A stretch of 26,550 nt of DNA, taken from assembly GCA_036518635.1 (NCBI GenBank), contig DATDMT010000126.1, forward strand, positions 1-26,550, written 5' to 3'. Below, in pieces: positions 1 to 8,492 of this stretch. The first letter of the stretch is position 1. Each line of letters begins with the position of its first letter. The notes beneath the pieces were generated by a model that worked only from the letters and a program-made list of their open reading frames with translations, had not been told where the DNA came from and did no database searches. Made by a program: the position numbers and the translations under genes. Source of the DNA: AWTP1-18 sp036518635 (lineage in GTDB: Bacteria > Pseudomonadota > Gammaproteobacteria > Burkholderiales > Rhodocyclaceae).

Positions 1-1925
1 GCTTCCACCGATTCCTTCATCACATCGCCGAGGGAACCGGTGCGCTGGATGTTGCCCTTGCCGGGCATGGTGACGGCCTCGATGGTCAACAACTCGCCAC
101 CCACTTCGGTCCAGGCCAAGCCGGTGACCTGGCCCACCTGATTGTCCTTTTCCGCCATGCCGAAGGTGTAGCGGCGCACGCCCAGGTACTTGTCGAGGAC
201 CTTGGCATTGACCACGATCTTGTTCTTGCGCGACTTCATCACCAGGGCCTTGACCACCTTGCGGCAGATCTTGGAAATCTCCCGGTCCAGGGAGCGCACA
301 CCGGCTTCCCGGGTGTAGTAGCGGACGATGTCGCGGATCGCATCCTCGGTCACCGACAACTCGTCGCGCTTGACGCCGTTGTTCTTCATCTGCTTCGGCA
401 GCAGATAGCGCTGGGCGATGTTGATCTTCTCGTCCTCGGTGTAGCCGGACAGGCGGATCACTTCCATCCGGTCCAGCAGGGCCGGCGGGATGTTGAGGTT
501 GTTGGCGGTGGCGACGAACATCACATCGGACAGGTCGAAGTCGACTTCGATGTAGTGGTCCTGGAAGGTGTGGTTCTGTTCCGGGTCGAGCACTTCCAGC
601 AGGGCGGAGGAAGGGTCGCCGCGGAAGTCCTGGCCCAGCTTGTCCACTTCGTCGAGCAGGAACAGGGGGTTCTTGACCCCGACCTTGGTCATGTTCTGCA
701 GGATCTTGCCCGGCATCGAGCCGATGTAGGTGCGACGGTGGCCGCGGATTTCGGCTTCATCGCGCACGCCACCCAGGGCCATGCGGATGAACTTGCGGTT
801 GGTGGCCTTGGCGATGGATTGACCGAGGGAGGTCTTGCCTACGCCGGGGGGGCCGACCAGGCACAGGATCGGCGCCTTCACTTTGTCCACGCGCTGTTGC
901 ACGGCGAGGTATTCGACGATGCGTTCCTTGACCTTCTCCAGGCCGTAGTGGTCCTTGTCCAGCACCTTCTCGGCGACAGACAAATCCTTGGAGATGCGCG
1001 ACTTCTTCTTCCACGGCAAGCCCACCAGGGTCTCGATGTAGTTGCGCACCACGGTCGCCTCGGCGGACATCGGCGACATCAGCTTGAGCTTCTTGAATTC
1101 AGCCTGGGCCTTGACCAGGGCTTCCTTGGGCATGCCGGCAGCCTTGATCTTCTTGTCGATCTCTTCGAGATCGGCGCCCTCTTCGCCCTCGCCCAATTCC
1201 TTCTGGATGGCCTTGACCTGTTCGTTCAGGTAGTACTCGCGCTGGCTCTTTTCCATCTGGCGCTTGACGCGGCCGCGGATGCGCTTTTCCACCTGCAGGA
1301 TGTCGAGTTCGGTTTCCAACTGGCCCAGCAGCTTTTCCAGGCGGTCGCCGACGTCGAACAGTTCCAGCACCTCCTGCTTCAGCTCGAGCTTGAGCGGCAG
1401 GTGGGCGGCAATGGTGTCGGCCAGACGGCCGGCTTCCTCGATACCCGATAGGGAGGTGAGGATTTCCGGCGGAATCTTCTTGTTCAGCTTCACGTACTGG
1501 TCGAACTGGGCCAGGATCGCGCGGCGCATGGCCTCGATCTCGTGGTTGCCGCGTTCGTCGGTGACCACCGGGGTCACTTCGGCAGTGAATACCGTCTTGT
1601 TGTCCTCAACGCTGTCCACGCGGGCGCGCTGGGCACCCTCGACCAACACCTTGACGGTGCCGTCGGGCAGCTTGAGCATTTGCAATACATTGGAGATGCA
1701 ACCGATCTGATACAGATCCTCCACTTCCGGCTCGTCCTTGGCGGCGGACTTCTGCGCCACCAGCAGGATGCTCTTGCCGGACTCCATGGCCATTTCGAGG
1801 GCCTTGATGGATTTCGGCCGCCCCACGAAGAGGGGAATCACCATATGGGGGAAGACCACCACATCGCGCAGCGGAAGAAGGGGGAGTTGCAGCTTCTCTT
1901 GGGGGAGATCGAGTTCGCCTGACAT
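1..1925 (-). CDS. lon: Lon ATP-dependent protease (LonA), C-terminus missing at window edge
   Basis: Lon is a cytoplasmic AAA+ serine protease that degrades misfolded and regulatory proteins. About 641 residues are present, starting MSGELDLPQEKLQLPLLPLR, which is the typical N-terminal substrate-binding LON domain. A coiled-coil region follows, then Walker A GPPGVGKTS near residues 357-365, Walker B in LFLLDEVDK and the arginine-rich AAA+ lid. The C-terminal protease domain with its Ser-Lys dyad lies beyond base 1, so catalytic residues cannot be checked. The ATG at 1923-1925 is supported by AAAGGA at 1932-1937, six bases upstream. It sits downstream of clpX in the same direction, after a 100-bp gap holding a heat-shock-like promoter. 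Identification is firm; only completeness is unknown. Confidence 0.97.
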   Translation of the reverse strand, partial: MSGELDLPQEKLQLPLLPLRDVVVFPHMVIPLFVGRPKSIKALEMAMESGKSILLVAQKSAAKDEPEVEDLYQIGCISNVLQMLKLPDGTVKVLVEGAQRARVDSVEDNKTVFTAEVTPVVTDERGNHEIEAMRRAILAQFDQYVKLNKKIPPEILTSLSGIEEAGRLADTIAAHLPLKLELKQEVLELFDVGDRLEKLLGQLETELDILQVEKRIRGRVKRQMEKSQREYYLNEQVKAIQKELGEGEEGADLEEIDKKIKAAGMPKEALVKAQAEFKKLKLMSPMSAEATVVRNYIETLVGLPWKKKSRISKDLSVAEKVLDKDHYGLEKVKERIVEYLAVQQRVDKVKAPILCLVGPPGVGKTSLGQSIAKATNRKFIRMALGGVRDEAEIRGHRRTYIGSMPGKILQNMTKVGVKNPLFLLDEVDKLGQDFRGDPSSALLEVLDPEQNHTFQDHYIEVDFDLSDVMFVATANNLNIPPALLDRMEVIRLSGYTEDEKINIAQRYLLPKQMKNNGVKRDELSVTEDAIRDIVRYYTREAGVRSLDREISKICRKVVKALVMKSRKNKIVVNAKVLDKYLGVRRYTFGMAEKDNQVGQVTGLAWTEVGGELLTIEAVTMPGKGNIQRTGSLGDVMKESVE

Positions 1926-1958
1926 GGCTGGTCCTTTATTCTGGATGCTTCGAGGCGC

Positions 1959-1987
1959 AGGTGGGGACGCCCCACCCGGAATTCAAG
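1959..1987 (-). promoter_or_regulatory. Putative sigma-32 (heat-shock) promoter of lon
   Basis: On the minus strand CTTGAAT (1981-1987) is followed after 14 bases by CCCCACCT (1959-1966). This closely matches the sigma-32 pattern CTTGAAA, 11-16 bases, CCCCATNT. Transcription would start near 1950, giving a leader of about 25 bases before the lon ATG at 1925. The -10 part also lies in a 7-bp inverted repeat, GGTGGGG with CCCCACC (1960-1976, 3-base loop). lon is a known heat-shock gene in proteobacteria, so the match makes biological sense, but it is inferred from sequence alone. Confidence 0.65.
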
Positions 1988-2019
1988 CGCTACGCCTCCG
2001 CTTCGGCGGAAGCGTAGCG
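1988..2019 (-). other. 14-bp stem-loop between clpX and lon
   Basis: A near-perfect inverted repeat pairs 1988-2001 with 2006-2019 (13 Watson-Crick pairs plus one G-T) around a 4-base loop, CGAA on the minus strand and TTCG on the plus strand. It begins seven bases after the clpX stop and ends directly upstream of the lon -35 element. On the minus strand it is preceded by TTTTT but not followed by a T-run, so it is not a classical intrinsic terminator for clpX. It could be a processing or stability element at the 3' end of the clpX message. Confidence 0.6.
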
Positions 2020-2025
2020 AAAAAC

Positions 2026-3291
2026 TCAGTTGGAGCCGGAAACCTTGGGCTGGTCGGCGTAGATCAGGATCGGCTGGGCGGTGCCCTCGATCATGCCTTC
2101 GTCGATCACCACCTTGGTCACGTTCTCCATGGTCGGCAACTCGTACATCGTGTCCAGCAACACCTGCTCCAGGATCGAGCGCAGACCACGGGCGCCGGTC
2201 TTGCGCTTCAGCGCGCGACGGGCGATGGCCTGCAGGGCACCAGGGCGAATCTCCAACTCCACGCCTTCCATGGCGAAGAGCTTCTGGTACTGCTTGATCA
2301 GCGCGTTCTTCGGCTCAATGAGAATCTGGACCATCGCCGTGTCGTCAAGTTCCTGCAGCGTGGCGATCACCGGCAGACGGCCGACGAATTCGGGGATCAG
2401 GCCGAACTTGACCAAGTCCTCAGGCTCCACCTGCTTCAGGGTCTCGGTGATGTTCTTGCTGTCCTGGCTTTTCACTTCCGCGCCGAAGCCGATGCCGGAC
2501 TTTTCGGAACGGTTGCGGATCACCTTGTCGAGGCCGTCGAAGGCGCCGCCGCAGATGAACAGGATATTGGTGGTGTCCACCTGGACGAAGTCCTGGTTCG
2601 GGTGCTTGCGACCACCCTGGGGCGGTACCGACGCAGTGGTGCCTTCGATCAGCTTCAGCAGGGCCTGCTGCACGCCTTCGCCGGACACGTCGCGGGTGAT
2701 CGAGGGGTTGTCGGACTTGCGCGAAATCTTGTCGATTTCGTCGATGTAGACGATGCCCTGCTGCGCCTTGTCGACTTCGTAGTCGCACTTCTGCAGCAGC
2801 TTCTGGATGATGTTTTCCACGTCCTCGCCGACATAGCCGGCTTCGGTCAGGGTAGTCGCATCGGCCATGACGAAGGGCACGTTCAGCAGGCGCGCCAGGG
2901 TCTGCGCCAGCAGGGTCTTGCCGGAGCCGGTGGGGCCGATCAAGAGGATGTTGCTCTTGGCCAGTTCCACTTCGTCGGTGTTCTTCTGCTGATGGCGCAG
3001 GCGCTTGTAGTGGTTGTACACCGCCACCGCCAGAATGCGCTTGGCCTGGCCCTGGCCGATCACGTACTGATCGAGGATGGTGCTGATCTCGCGCGGCGAA
3101 GGCAGGTCGCTGCCGCCCTTGCCGCCGTCATCCGAGGCGATCTCGTCGCGGATGATGTCGTTGCACAGCTCGATGCACTCGTCGCAAATAAAGACGGACG
3201 GGCCGGCAATCAGCTTTTTGACTTCGTGCTGGCTCTTGCCGCAGAAGGAGCAGTAAAGGAGCTTGTCGCTACCAGATTTTTTTTCCGTCAT
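2026..3291 (-). CDS. clpX: ClpX, ATP-dependent unfoldase of the ClpXP protease
   Basis: ClpX is the hexameric AAA+ unfoldase that recognises tagged substrates and threads them into ClpP. The 421-residue protein has the usual length. The N-terminal zinc-binding domain has Cys14, Cys17, Cys36 and Cys39. Walker A GPTGSGKT is at 119-126, the substrate-gripping pore loop GYVG at 152-155, and Walker B VYIDEIDK at 181-188. The ClpP-contacting IGF-type loop appears as KSGIGFGAEV, and the C-terminal AAA+ lid with the GARGLR sensor motif is present. The ATG at 3291 follows a GGAGAG ribosome site. It lies 34 bp after clpP in the same direction, the standard tig-clpP-clpX order. Confidence 0.98.
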   Translation of the reverse strand: MTEKKSGSDKLLYCSFCGKSQHEVKKLIAGPSVFICDECIELCNDIIRDEIASDDGGKGGSDLPSPREISTILDQYVIGQGQAKRILAVAVYNHYKRLRHQQKNTDEVELAKSNILLIGPTGSGKTLLAQTLARLLNVPFVMADATTLTEAGYVGEDVENIIQKLLQKCDYEVDKAQQGIVYIDEIDKISRKSDNPSITRDVSGEGVQQALLKLIEGTTASVPPQGGRKHPNQDFVQVDTTNILFICGGAFDGLDKVIRNRSEKSGIGFGAEVKSQDSKNITETLKQVEPEDLVKFGLIPEFVGRLPVIATLQELDDTAMVQILIEPKNALIKQYQKLFAMEGVELEIRPGALQAIARRALKRKTGARGLRSILEQVLLDTMYELPTMENVTKVVIDEGMIEGTAQPILIYADQPKVSGSN

Positions 3292-3325
3292 CTTCGTCTC
3301 TCCGAGGGTTGATGCAGCCTGACGA

Positions 3326-3949
3326 TCAGGCGGAAGCGGCGCGGCTGGTCAGCACCTTATCCACCAGTCCGTACTCGACAGCCGCAGCGGCCGAGAGGAA
3401 GTTGTCGCGATCGGTGTCGCGCTCGATCCGTTCCATCGGTTGGCCGGTATGCTCGGCCAGCATCTCGTTGAGCTTCTGCTTCAGATAGAGGATTTCCTTG
3501 GCGTGGATTTCGATGTCCGACGCCTGACCCTGGAAACCGCCCAGGGGCTGGTGAATCATCACGCGGGAATTCGGCAGGGCGAAACGCTTGCCCTTGGCGC
3601 CGGCCGACAGCAGGAAGGCGCCCATGGACGCCGCCTGACCGATGCACAGGGTGGACACGTCGGGCTTGATGAAGCGCATCGTGTCGTAGATCGCCATGCC
3701 GGCGGTGACGGAACCGCCGGGCGAGTTGATGTAGAAGTGGATGTCCTTGTCAGGATTTTCCGACTCGAGGAACAGCAACTGCGCCACCACCAGATTGGCG
3801 GTGGCGTCGTTCACCGGGCCCACCAGAAAGACCACGCGCTCCCGCAACAACCGGGAGTAGATGTCGTAGGCGCGTTCGCCCCGACCGCTGGTCTCGATCA
3901 CCATGGGCACGAGGCCCAGCGCTTGCGGATCCCAGTTTTGCTGTTGCAT
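3326..3949 (-). CDS. clpP: ClpP, ATP-dependent Clp protease proteolytic subunit
   Basis: ClpP forms the tetradecameric serine-protease chamber that works with ClpX or ClpA. With the start at 3947-3949 (MQQQNWDPQALG) the protein has 207 residues. The catalytic triad is Ser108 in GQAASMGAF, His133 in MIHQPLGG and Asp182 in DRDNF; the 25 and 49 residue spacings match E. coli ClpP. An in-frame ATG at 3982 would add 11 residues (MMPSRGC...) and overlaps the tig stop as ATGA. I prefer 3949 because AGGGAA lies just upstream and the N-terminus then matches family length, but translational coupling from 3982 is possible. It sits between tig and clpX. Confidence 0.97.
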   Translation of the reverse strand: MQQQNWDPQALGLVPMVIETSGRGERAYDIYSRLLRERVVFLVGPVNDATANLVVAQLLFLESENPDKDIHFYINSPGGSVTAGMAIYDTMRFIKPDVSTLCIGQAASMGAFLLSAGAKGKRFALPNSRVMIHQPLGGFQGQASDIEIHAKEILYLKQKLNEMLAEHTGQPMERIERDTDRDNFLSAAAAVEYGLVDKVLTSRAASA

Positions 3950-3978
3950 GTCGTGTTCCCTACATCCTCGTGAAGGCA

Positions 3979-5283
3979 TCATGCCCCATTGCTCATCAGA
4001 TCGTCAAAGCCGATGGCGGTTTCCTTGACCTTGGCCACGGACAGCACCCAGGCCACCACATTGTTTTCCGTCGCCAGGGATTCGGCCTCTTGCAGGCGTT
4101 GCGGCTGGGAGTAGTACCAGCGCACGACTTCCTGGGGTTCCTCGAAGGTCGCGGCAAAATCTTCCACCACGGCCTTCACATCTTCCGGTTTGGCCTTCAA
4201 ACCCTTGGCATTGACCAGTTCAGCAAGAATCAGGCCCAACTTCACGCGACGGGAAGCCTGATCGGCGAACCACATCGGGTCCATGTTGAAGTTCTTCATG
4301 CCCATGCCGCGGGATTCCATATCGCGCAGGGCGGCTTCGGCCATGTATTTGGCTTCCGAATCCACCAGCGCCTTCGGCACTTCGATCGGGTTGGCGGCCA
4401 GCAGCGCATCCATCACTTGGCTCTTAACCTTGCCCTGCAGACGCTTTTCCACTTCGCGCTTCAGGTTGGCGGTCACTTCCTCGCGCATCTTGGCGACGTC
4501 GCCGTCGACGATGCCCATGGTCTTGGCAAACTCGGCATCCACTTCCGGCAGCTTGGCGGCCTGGACTTCCTTGGCGGTGATGTCGAACTGGGCGGTCTTG
4601 CCGGCCATCGCGGCGGCGTGATAGTCGTCGGGGAACTTGACGTCGATGGTCTTGGTCTGGCCGGCAGTCATGCCCGGCAGCGCGTTGTCGAAGTCGGGCA
4701 GCATGGTGCCGCCGCCGACGGTGACGGAGAAGTCGTCGGCCTTGCCGCCTTCGAATTCGACGCCGTCCACACGGCCGACGAAATCGATGATCAGGCGGTC
4801 GCCGGCTGCGGCGGCGCGGTCGGCCTTTTCAAACGTCGTGCGCTGCTTGCGCAGGGCATCGATGGTCTTGTCCACTTCGGCATCGGTGACCGTGAAGTCG
4901 ACCTTTTCCACTTCCGCACCGGACATGTCGGCCAGGGTGATTTCAGGAAACACTTCGAACACCGCGGAGAACTCGATCTGGCTCTCGCTGCTGGCGGCCT
5001 TGGGTTCGAAACGGGGGTAACCGGCAACCTTCAGCTTCTGCTCGCGGACCTTGTCGCCAAACGCCTTTTCCACCGCGGCGCCAATGGCCTCGTTGCGGGC
5101 CTGATGACCGTACTGCTGGGCCACCATCTTGAAGGGCACCTTGCCGGGGCGGAAACCGGCCATCTTGACGGTCTTGCTCATGCGCTTCAGGCGCTGTTCG
5201 ACGTCACGATCGATATCTGCCAGCGCCACGCTCATGTCGAGACGGCGTTCAAGAGCGCTGGTTTGGGTCTGTTCCTGGGTCAT
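3979..5283 (-). CDS. tig: Trigger factor, ribosome-associated chaperone and prolyl isomerase
   Basis: Trigger factor binds at the ribosomal exit tunnel through L23 and shields nascent chains. The 434 residues match the family (E. coli 432). The N-terminal domain carries the ribosome-binding signature GFRPGKVPF near residues 44-52. The central FKBP-type PPIase domain spans roughly 155-240 (VDGVEFEGGKADDFSV, MLPDFDNALPGM), followed by the helical C-terminal chaperone arms. The ATG at 5283 has AGGAA about eight bases upstream. It is the first protein gene of the tig-clpP-clpX-lon series. I see no strong promoter between it and tRNA-Leu, so readthrough from the tRNA promoter is possible. Confidence 0.97.
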   Translation of the reverse strand: MTQEQTQTSALERRLDMSVALADIDRDVEQRLKRMSKTVKMAGFRPGKVPFKMVAQQYGHQARNEAIGAAVEKAFGDKVREQKLKVAGYPRFEPKAASSESQIEFSAVFEVFPEITLADMSGAEVEKVDFTVTDAEVDKTIDALRKQRTTFEKADRAAAAGDRLIIDFVGRVDGVEFEGGKADDFSVTVGGGTMLPDFDNALPGMTAGQTKTIDVKFPDDYHAAAMAGKTAQFDITAKEVQAAKLPEVDAEFAKTMGIVDGDVAKMREEVTANLKREVEKRLQGKVKSQVMDALLAANPIEVPKALVDSEAKYMAEAALRDMESRGMGMKNFNMDPMWFADQASRRVKLGLILAELVNAKGLKAKPEDVKAVVEDFAATFEEPQEVVRWYYSQPQRLQEAESLATENNVVAWVLSVAKVKETAIGFDDLMSNGA

Positions 5284-5346
5284 TTGTCAGTTCCTGGGTA
5301 GCTGGAAGTAATGAAAGTCAGTGGTGGGAACGGCTGATTAGGCTGT

Positions 5347-5431
5347 TGGTGCGAAGGAAGGGACTCGAACCCTTACGCCGCTAGGCGCTGGAACCTAAAT
5401 CCAGTGCGTCTACCAATTCCGCCACCTTCGC
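5347..5431 (-). tRNA. tRNA-Leu (anticodon UAG)
   Basis: The minus strand folds as a type II tRNA. Acceptor stem GCGAAGG pairs with CCTTCGC, the D-arm has TGGTAGA, and the anticodon stem CTGGA/TCCAG encloses loop TTTAGGT, giving anticodon UAG (reads CUN, mainly CUA). There is a long variable arm typical of tRNA-Leu and a GGTTCGAGTCC T-arm. The CCA end is encoded (5347-5349). Length is 85 bases with CCA. No T-run terminator follows before tig, which starts 63 bases downstream. Confidence 0.96.
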
Positions 5432-5440
5432 GAACCTGAG

Positions 5441-5470
5441 ATTTTAACCGATTCAACCCTATACTGTCAG
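5441..5470 (-). promoter_or_regulatory. Sigma-70 promoter of tRNA-Leu
   Basis: On the minus strand CTGACA (5465-5470) and TAAAAT (5441-5446) are separated by 18 bases. Each differs from the sigma-70 consensus at only one position. The start of transcription would fall a few bases upstream of the tRNA 5' end at 5431, as expected for a tRNA promoter. Its -35 element overlaps a possible plus-strand -10 (TATACT, 5460-5465) for hpnC, so the two divergent promoters may compete. Confidence 0.7.
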
Positions 5471-5525
5471 GCTGCTCCTCGCCCCAAATCAGCCTTCGGG
5501 CTAAGCCTCCAAACCGCTGCGCCCG

Positions 5526-6338
5526 ATGCCCGTCGAACACTACGAGAATTTTCCTGTCGCGTCGATCCTGCTGCCGCCCGCCCTGCGGGAACCGGTAGCC
5601 GCCATTTACTGGTTCGCCCGCACCGCCGACGACTTCTCCGACGAGGGTAGGCTGCCCGCCACCGAGCGCCTGCGCCTGCTCGACGACTACCAGCGCGAAC
5701 TGAGCCTGATCGAGGACGACAAGACCAGCATCAACCCGATCTTCCTCCGGCTTCGCCCCGTCATCTCGCAGTATTCCCTGCCCATCTCCCTGTTTCGCGA
5801 CCTGCTGAATGCCTTTTCGCAGGATGTGGTCAAGGACCGCTACGCCGACTTCGCTGAACTGATGGATTACTGCCGCCGCTCCGCCAACCCGGTGGGCCGG
5901 CTGCTGCTGCACCTGTTCAATGCCGCTAGCGAGGAAAACCTCGACCAGTCCGATGCCATCTGCTCGGCCCTGCAGTTGATCAATCACTGGCAGGACGTGG
6001 CGATCGACCTGCAAAAGAACATCGATGGCCGGCTCTATCTGCCCCAGGATGACCTGGCCCGCTTCGGCGTCAGCCTCGGGCAACTGCGCCAGGGCTGCTG
6101 CGACCAAGCCTTCCGCGCTCTGATGAAGTTCGAGGTGGACCGGGCCCGCCAACTGATGCTCTCTGGCGCCCCCCTCGGACGCCGCCTGCCGGGCCGCATC
6201 GGCCTGGAAATCCGCGCCATCGTCGCCGGCGGCCTGCGCATTCTCGACAAGATCGAAGCAGTGAACTTCGACGTTTTCCGCCAGCGGCCGCAGCTCGGCG
6301 CGCTGGATTGGCCCCGCATCCTGTTCAAAGCCCTATGA
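5526..6338 (+). CDS. hpnC: HpnC, hydroxysqualene synthase
   Basis: HpnC belongs to the squalene/phytoene synthase family. In the three-enzyme squalene route it converts presqualene diphosphate to hydroxysqualene. The 270-residue protein begins MPVEHYENFPVAS, typical of HpnC, and carries the first Asp-rich motif DDFSDE at residues 35-40 and a second QDVAID motif near 155-161. It is the first gene of hpnC-hpnD-hpnE; its stop overlaps the hpnD start as ATGA, suggesting coupled translation. No good Shine-Dalgarno precedes the ATG. It differs from its neighbour HpnD enough to be assigned by N-terminus and gene order. Function is inferred from the family. Confidence 0.92.
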   Translation: MPVEHYENFPVASILLPPALREPVAAIYWFARTADDFSDEGRLPATERLRLLDDYQRELSLIEDDKTSINPIFLRLRPVISQYSLPISLFRDLLNAFSQDVVKDRYADFAELMDYCRRSANPVGRLLLHLFNAASEENLDQSDAICSALQLINHWQDVAIDLQKNIDGRLYLPQDDLARFGVSLGQLRQGCCDQAFRALMKFEVDRARQLMLSGAPLGRRLPGRIGLEIRAIVAGGLRILDKIEAVNFDVFRQRPQLGALDWPRILFKAL

Positions 6339-7174
6339 CCACTTCTGCCGACGACTACTGCCAGCAAAAGTCCGCCGCCAGCGGCTCCAGTTTCTACTAC
6401 AGCTTCCTCTTCCTGCCGCCGGAACGGCGCCAGGCGATCATGGCCCTCTACGCCTTCTGCCGCGAAGTGGACGACGTGGTGGACGAATGCGTCGATCCCA
6501 ACCTGGCCCGCGCCAAGTTGGCCTGGTGGCGCACGGAGATCGGCGCCCTCTACGAAGGCCATCCCAGCCACCCGGTGACCCAGGCCCTGGCCGACGCCCT
6601 GCCCCGCTTCAACCTGGCCCAGGAACACCTGCAGGAGATCATCGACGGCATGGAGATGGACCTGGACATCCCGCGCTATGCGGCGTTCAAGGACCTGAAC
6701 CTCTACTGCTACCGGGTCGCCAGCGTCGTCGGCCTGCTGGCGGCAGAAATCTTCGGCTACCAAAATCGCCAGACGCTGAAATACGCCCACGACCTGGGCC
6801 TCGCCTTCCAGCTCACCAACATCATCCGCGACGTCGGCGAAGATGCCCGCCGCGGCCGCATCTACCTACCGATCGACGAACTGGAACGCTTCAACGTCCC
6901 CGCCGCCGATCTGCTGCAGGCCCGCTACAGCGACGAGTTCCGCGCCCTGATGGCGTTCCAGACCCAGCGCGCCCAGGAAACCTACGACCGCGCCCTGGCC
7001 CAGTTGCCGGCGGAAGACCGAAAATCCCAGCGCGCCGGCCTGGTGATGGCGGCGATCTACCGCACCACCCTCGATGAGATCGCCCGCGACGGCTATCAGG
7101 TGCTGCATCAGCGCACCTCGCTGACGCCGGTGCGCAAGCTCTGGATCGCCACCAAGACTTGGCTGACGAACTGA
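6335..7174 (+). CDS. hpnD: HpnD, presqualene diphosphate synthase
   Basis: HpnD condenses two farnesyl diphosphates to presqualene diphosphate, the first step towards squalene. With the ATG at 6335 (MTTSADDYCQQKSAASGSSF) it has 279 residues. That start overlaps the hpnC stop by four bases (ATGA); a GTG or upstream start inside hpnC is less likely. Typical family motifs are YYSFLFLP at 21-28, the first Asp-rich motif DDVVDE at 46-51 and the second NIIRDVGED with RRGRIYLP near 165-183. It overlaps hpnE by 16 bases, so the three genes almost certainly form one transcript. Confidence 0.94.
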   Translation: MTTSADDYCQQKSAASGSSFYYSFLFLPPERRQAIMALYAFCREVDDVVDECVDPNLARAKLAWWRTEIGALYEGHPSHPVTQALADALPRFNLAQEHLQEIIDGMEMDLDIPRYAAFKDLNLYCYRVASVVGLLAAEIFGYQNRQTLKYAHDLGLAFQLTNIIRDVGEDARRGRIYLPIDELERFNVPAADLLQARYSDEFRALMAFQTQRAQETYDRALAQLPAEDRKSQRAGLVMAAIYRTTLDEIARDGYQVLHQRTSLTPVRKLWIATKTWLTN

Positions 7175-8463
7175 ACACACCTCGCGTCGCCATCGTCGGT
7201 GCCGGTTACGCCGGCCTCGCCGCCGCGGTGGAGCTGGCCGCCGCCGGCATCGCCGTCGACGTCTTCGAAGCCTCCCGCAGCCTGGGCGGCCGCGCCCGCG
7301 CCGCTGAAATCGAAGGCATCACCCTCGACAACGGCCAGCACATCCTAGTCGGCGCCTACCGGGAAACCCTGCGCCTGATGCGCCAGGTCGGCGCCGATCC
7401 GGAAACCCTGCTGCTGCGCCTGCCGTTGCGCCTCAGCTACCCGGGCGTGCTGCGCGTCGCCGCCCCGACCTGGCCCAAGCCCTGGCCGGCGCCGCTGCAT
7501 CTGGCGGCCGCGCTGCTCGGCGCCCACGGCCTCAACTGGCGCGAGAAGCTTGCTGCCGCACGGCTGATGCAGTTCCTCAAGGGCTGCCGCTACCGCCTCA
7601 AGGCCGACATGCCGATGGCCGAGCTAATGGACCGCCTGGCCCAGCCGCCGCGCCTGCGCCGCTATTTCTGGGACCCGCTGTGCATCGCCACCCTCAACAC
7701 CCCGGTGGAATACGCCTCGGCGCAGATCTTCGCCAACGTCCTGCGCGACACCCTCGGCGCCGAGCGCGCGGCATCCGACCTGCTGATTCCCCGCGTCGAC
7801 CTCTCCGCCCTGTTTCCCGAACCGGCCGCCGCCTGGCTGCAGCAGCGCGGCATCAGCGTGCAGCGCGGCCGCCGGATCGAGGCGCTGGCCCACGACGGCC
7901 GGCAATTCCAGCTCGACGGCCAAGGCTCCTACAGCCACACCATCCTCGCGGTGGCGCCCCACCATCTGGCACCACTGCTACCGCCCGGACTGGAGGCGCT
8001 ACGTGAGCAACTGGCCCAGCTCAGCTATGAACCCATCGTCACCGCTTGGCTGCAATATCCGGCCAAGGTTCAGCTACCCGAGCCGATGATCGGCTACGGT
8101 GACGGCCTCGCCCAATGGATTTTCGACCGTGGGCAACTGGATGGTCCGGCAGGCCTGCTGGCGGTGGTGATCAGCGCCCAGGGCCGCCATCGCGAACTCG
8201 GCAACGAAGCCCTATGCGCCGCGCTGCACGGGGAACTGGCCGGGCTGATCGCCGATCTGCCGAGCCCCTTATGGTCGCGGGTGGTCACCGAAAAACGCGC
8301 CACTTTCGCCTGCACCCCGGGGCAACAACGGCCCGCCATGCGCACCGCGATTCCCGGCCTGCTGCTGGCCGGCGACCATGTCGCCAGCGACTATCCGGCC
8401 ACCATCGAAAGCGCCATCCGCAGCGGCATTGCCGCCGCCCGCGAAGTTATCCAGGGCCATTGA
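7159..8463 (+). CDS. hpnE: HpnE, FAD-dependent hydroxysqualene dehydroxylase
   Basis: HpnE is a flavin amine-oxidase/phytoene-desaturase-like enzyme that reduces hydroxysqualene to squalene. The 434-residue protein has an N-terminal dinucleotide-binding fold GAGYAG at residues 14-19, the LGGRARA motif around 40 and a C-terminal FAD contact in IPGLLLAGDHVASDYPATIE. The only standard start that keeps the whole Rossmann strand is TTG at 7159, inside the end of hpnD and without a clear ribosome site, so it may depend on coupling to hpnD translation. No squalene-hopene cyclase gene follows; the next gene is a chemoreceptor. Confidence 0.92.
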   Translation: MADELNTPRVAIVGAGYAGLAAAVELAAAGIAVDVFEASRSLGGRARAAEIEGITLDNGQHILVGAYRETLRLMRQVGADPETLLLRLPLRLSYPGVLRVAAPTWPKPWPAPLHLAAALLGAHGLNWREKLAAARLMQFLKGCRYRLKADMPMAELMDRLAQPPRLRRYFWDPLCIATLNTPVEYASAQIFANVLRDTLGAERAASDLLIPRVDLSALFPEPAAAWLQQRGISVQRGRRIEALAHDGRQFQLDGQGSYSHTILAVAPHHLAPLLPPGLEALREQLAQLSYEPIVTAWLQYPAKVQLPEPMIGYGDGLAQWIFDRGQLDGPAGLLAVVISAQGRHRELGNEALCAALHGELAGLIADLPSPLWSRVVTEKRATFACTPGQQRPAMRTAIPGLLLAGDHVASDYPATIESAIRSGIAAAREVIQGH

Positions 8464-8492
8464 TCTGAGTCAACAGGACTAACCACCCTCCT

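Noticed and set aside
1738..3312. Open frame of 524 codons on the plus strand opposite clpX and lon
   Set aside because: Antisense to highly conserved clpX; no ribosome site or motif.
3950..3982. Upstream in-frame ATG of clpP overlapping the tig stop
   Set aside because: It would add 11 atypical residues; the start at 3949 has a ribosome site and gives the family length of 207, though coupling cannot be excluded.
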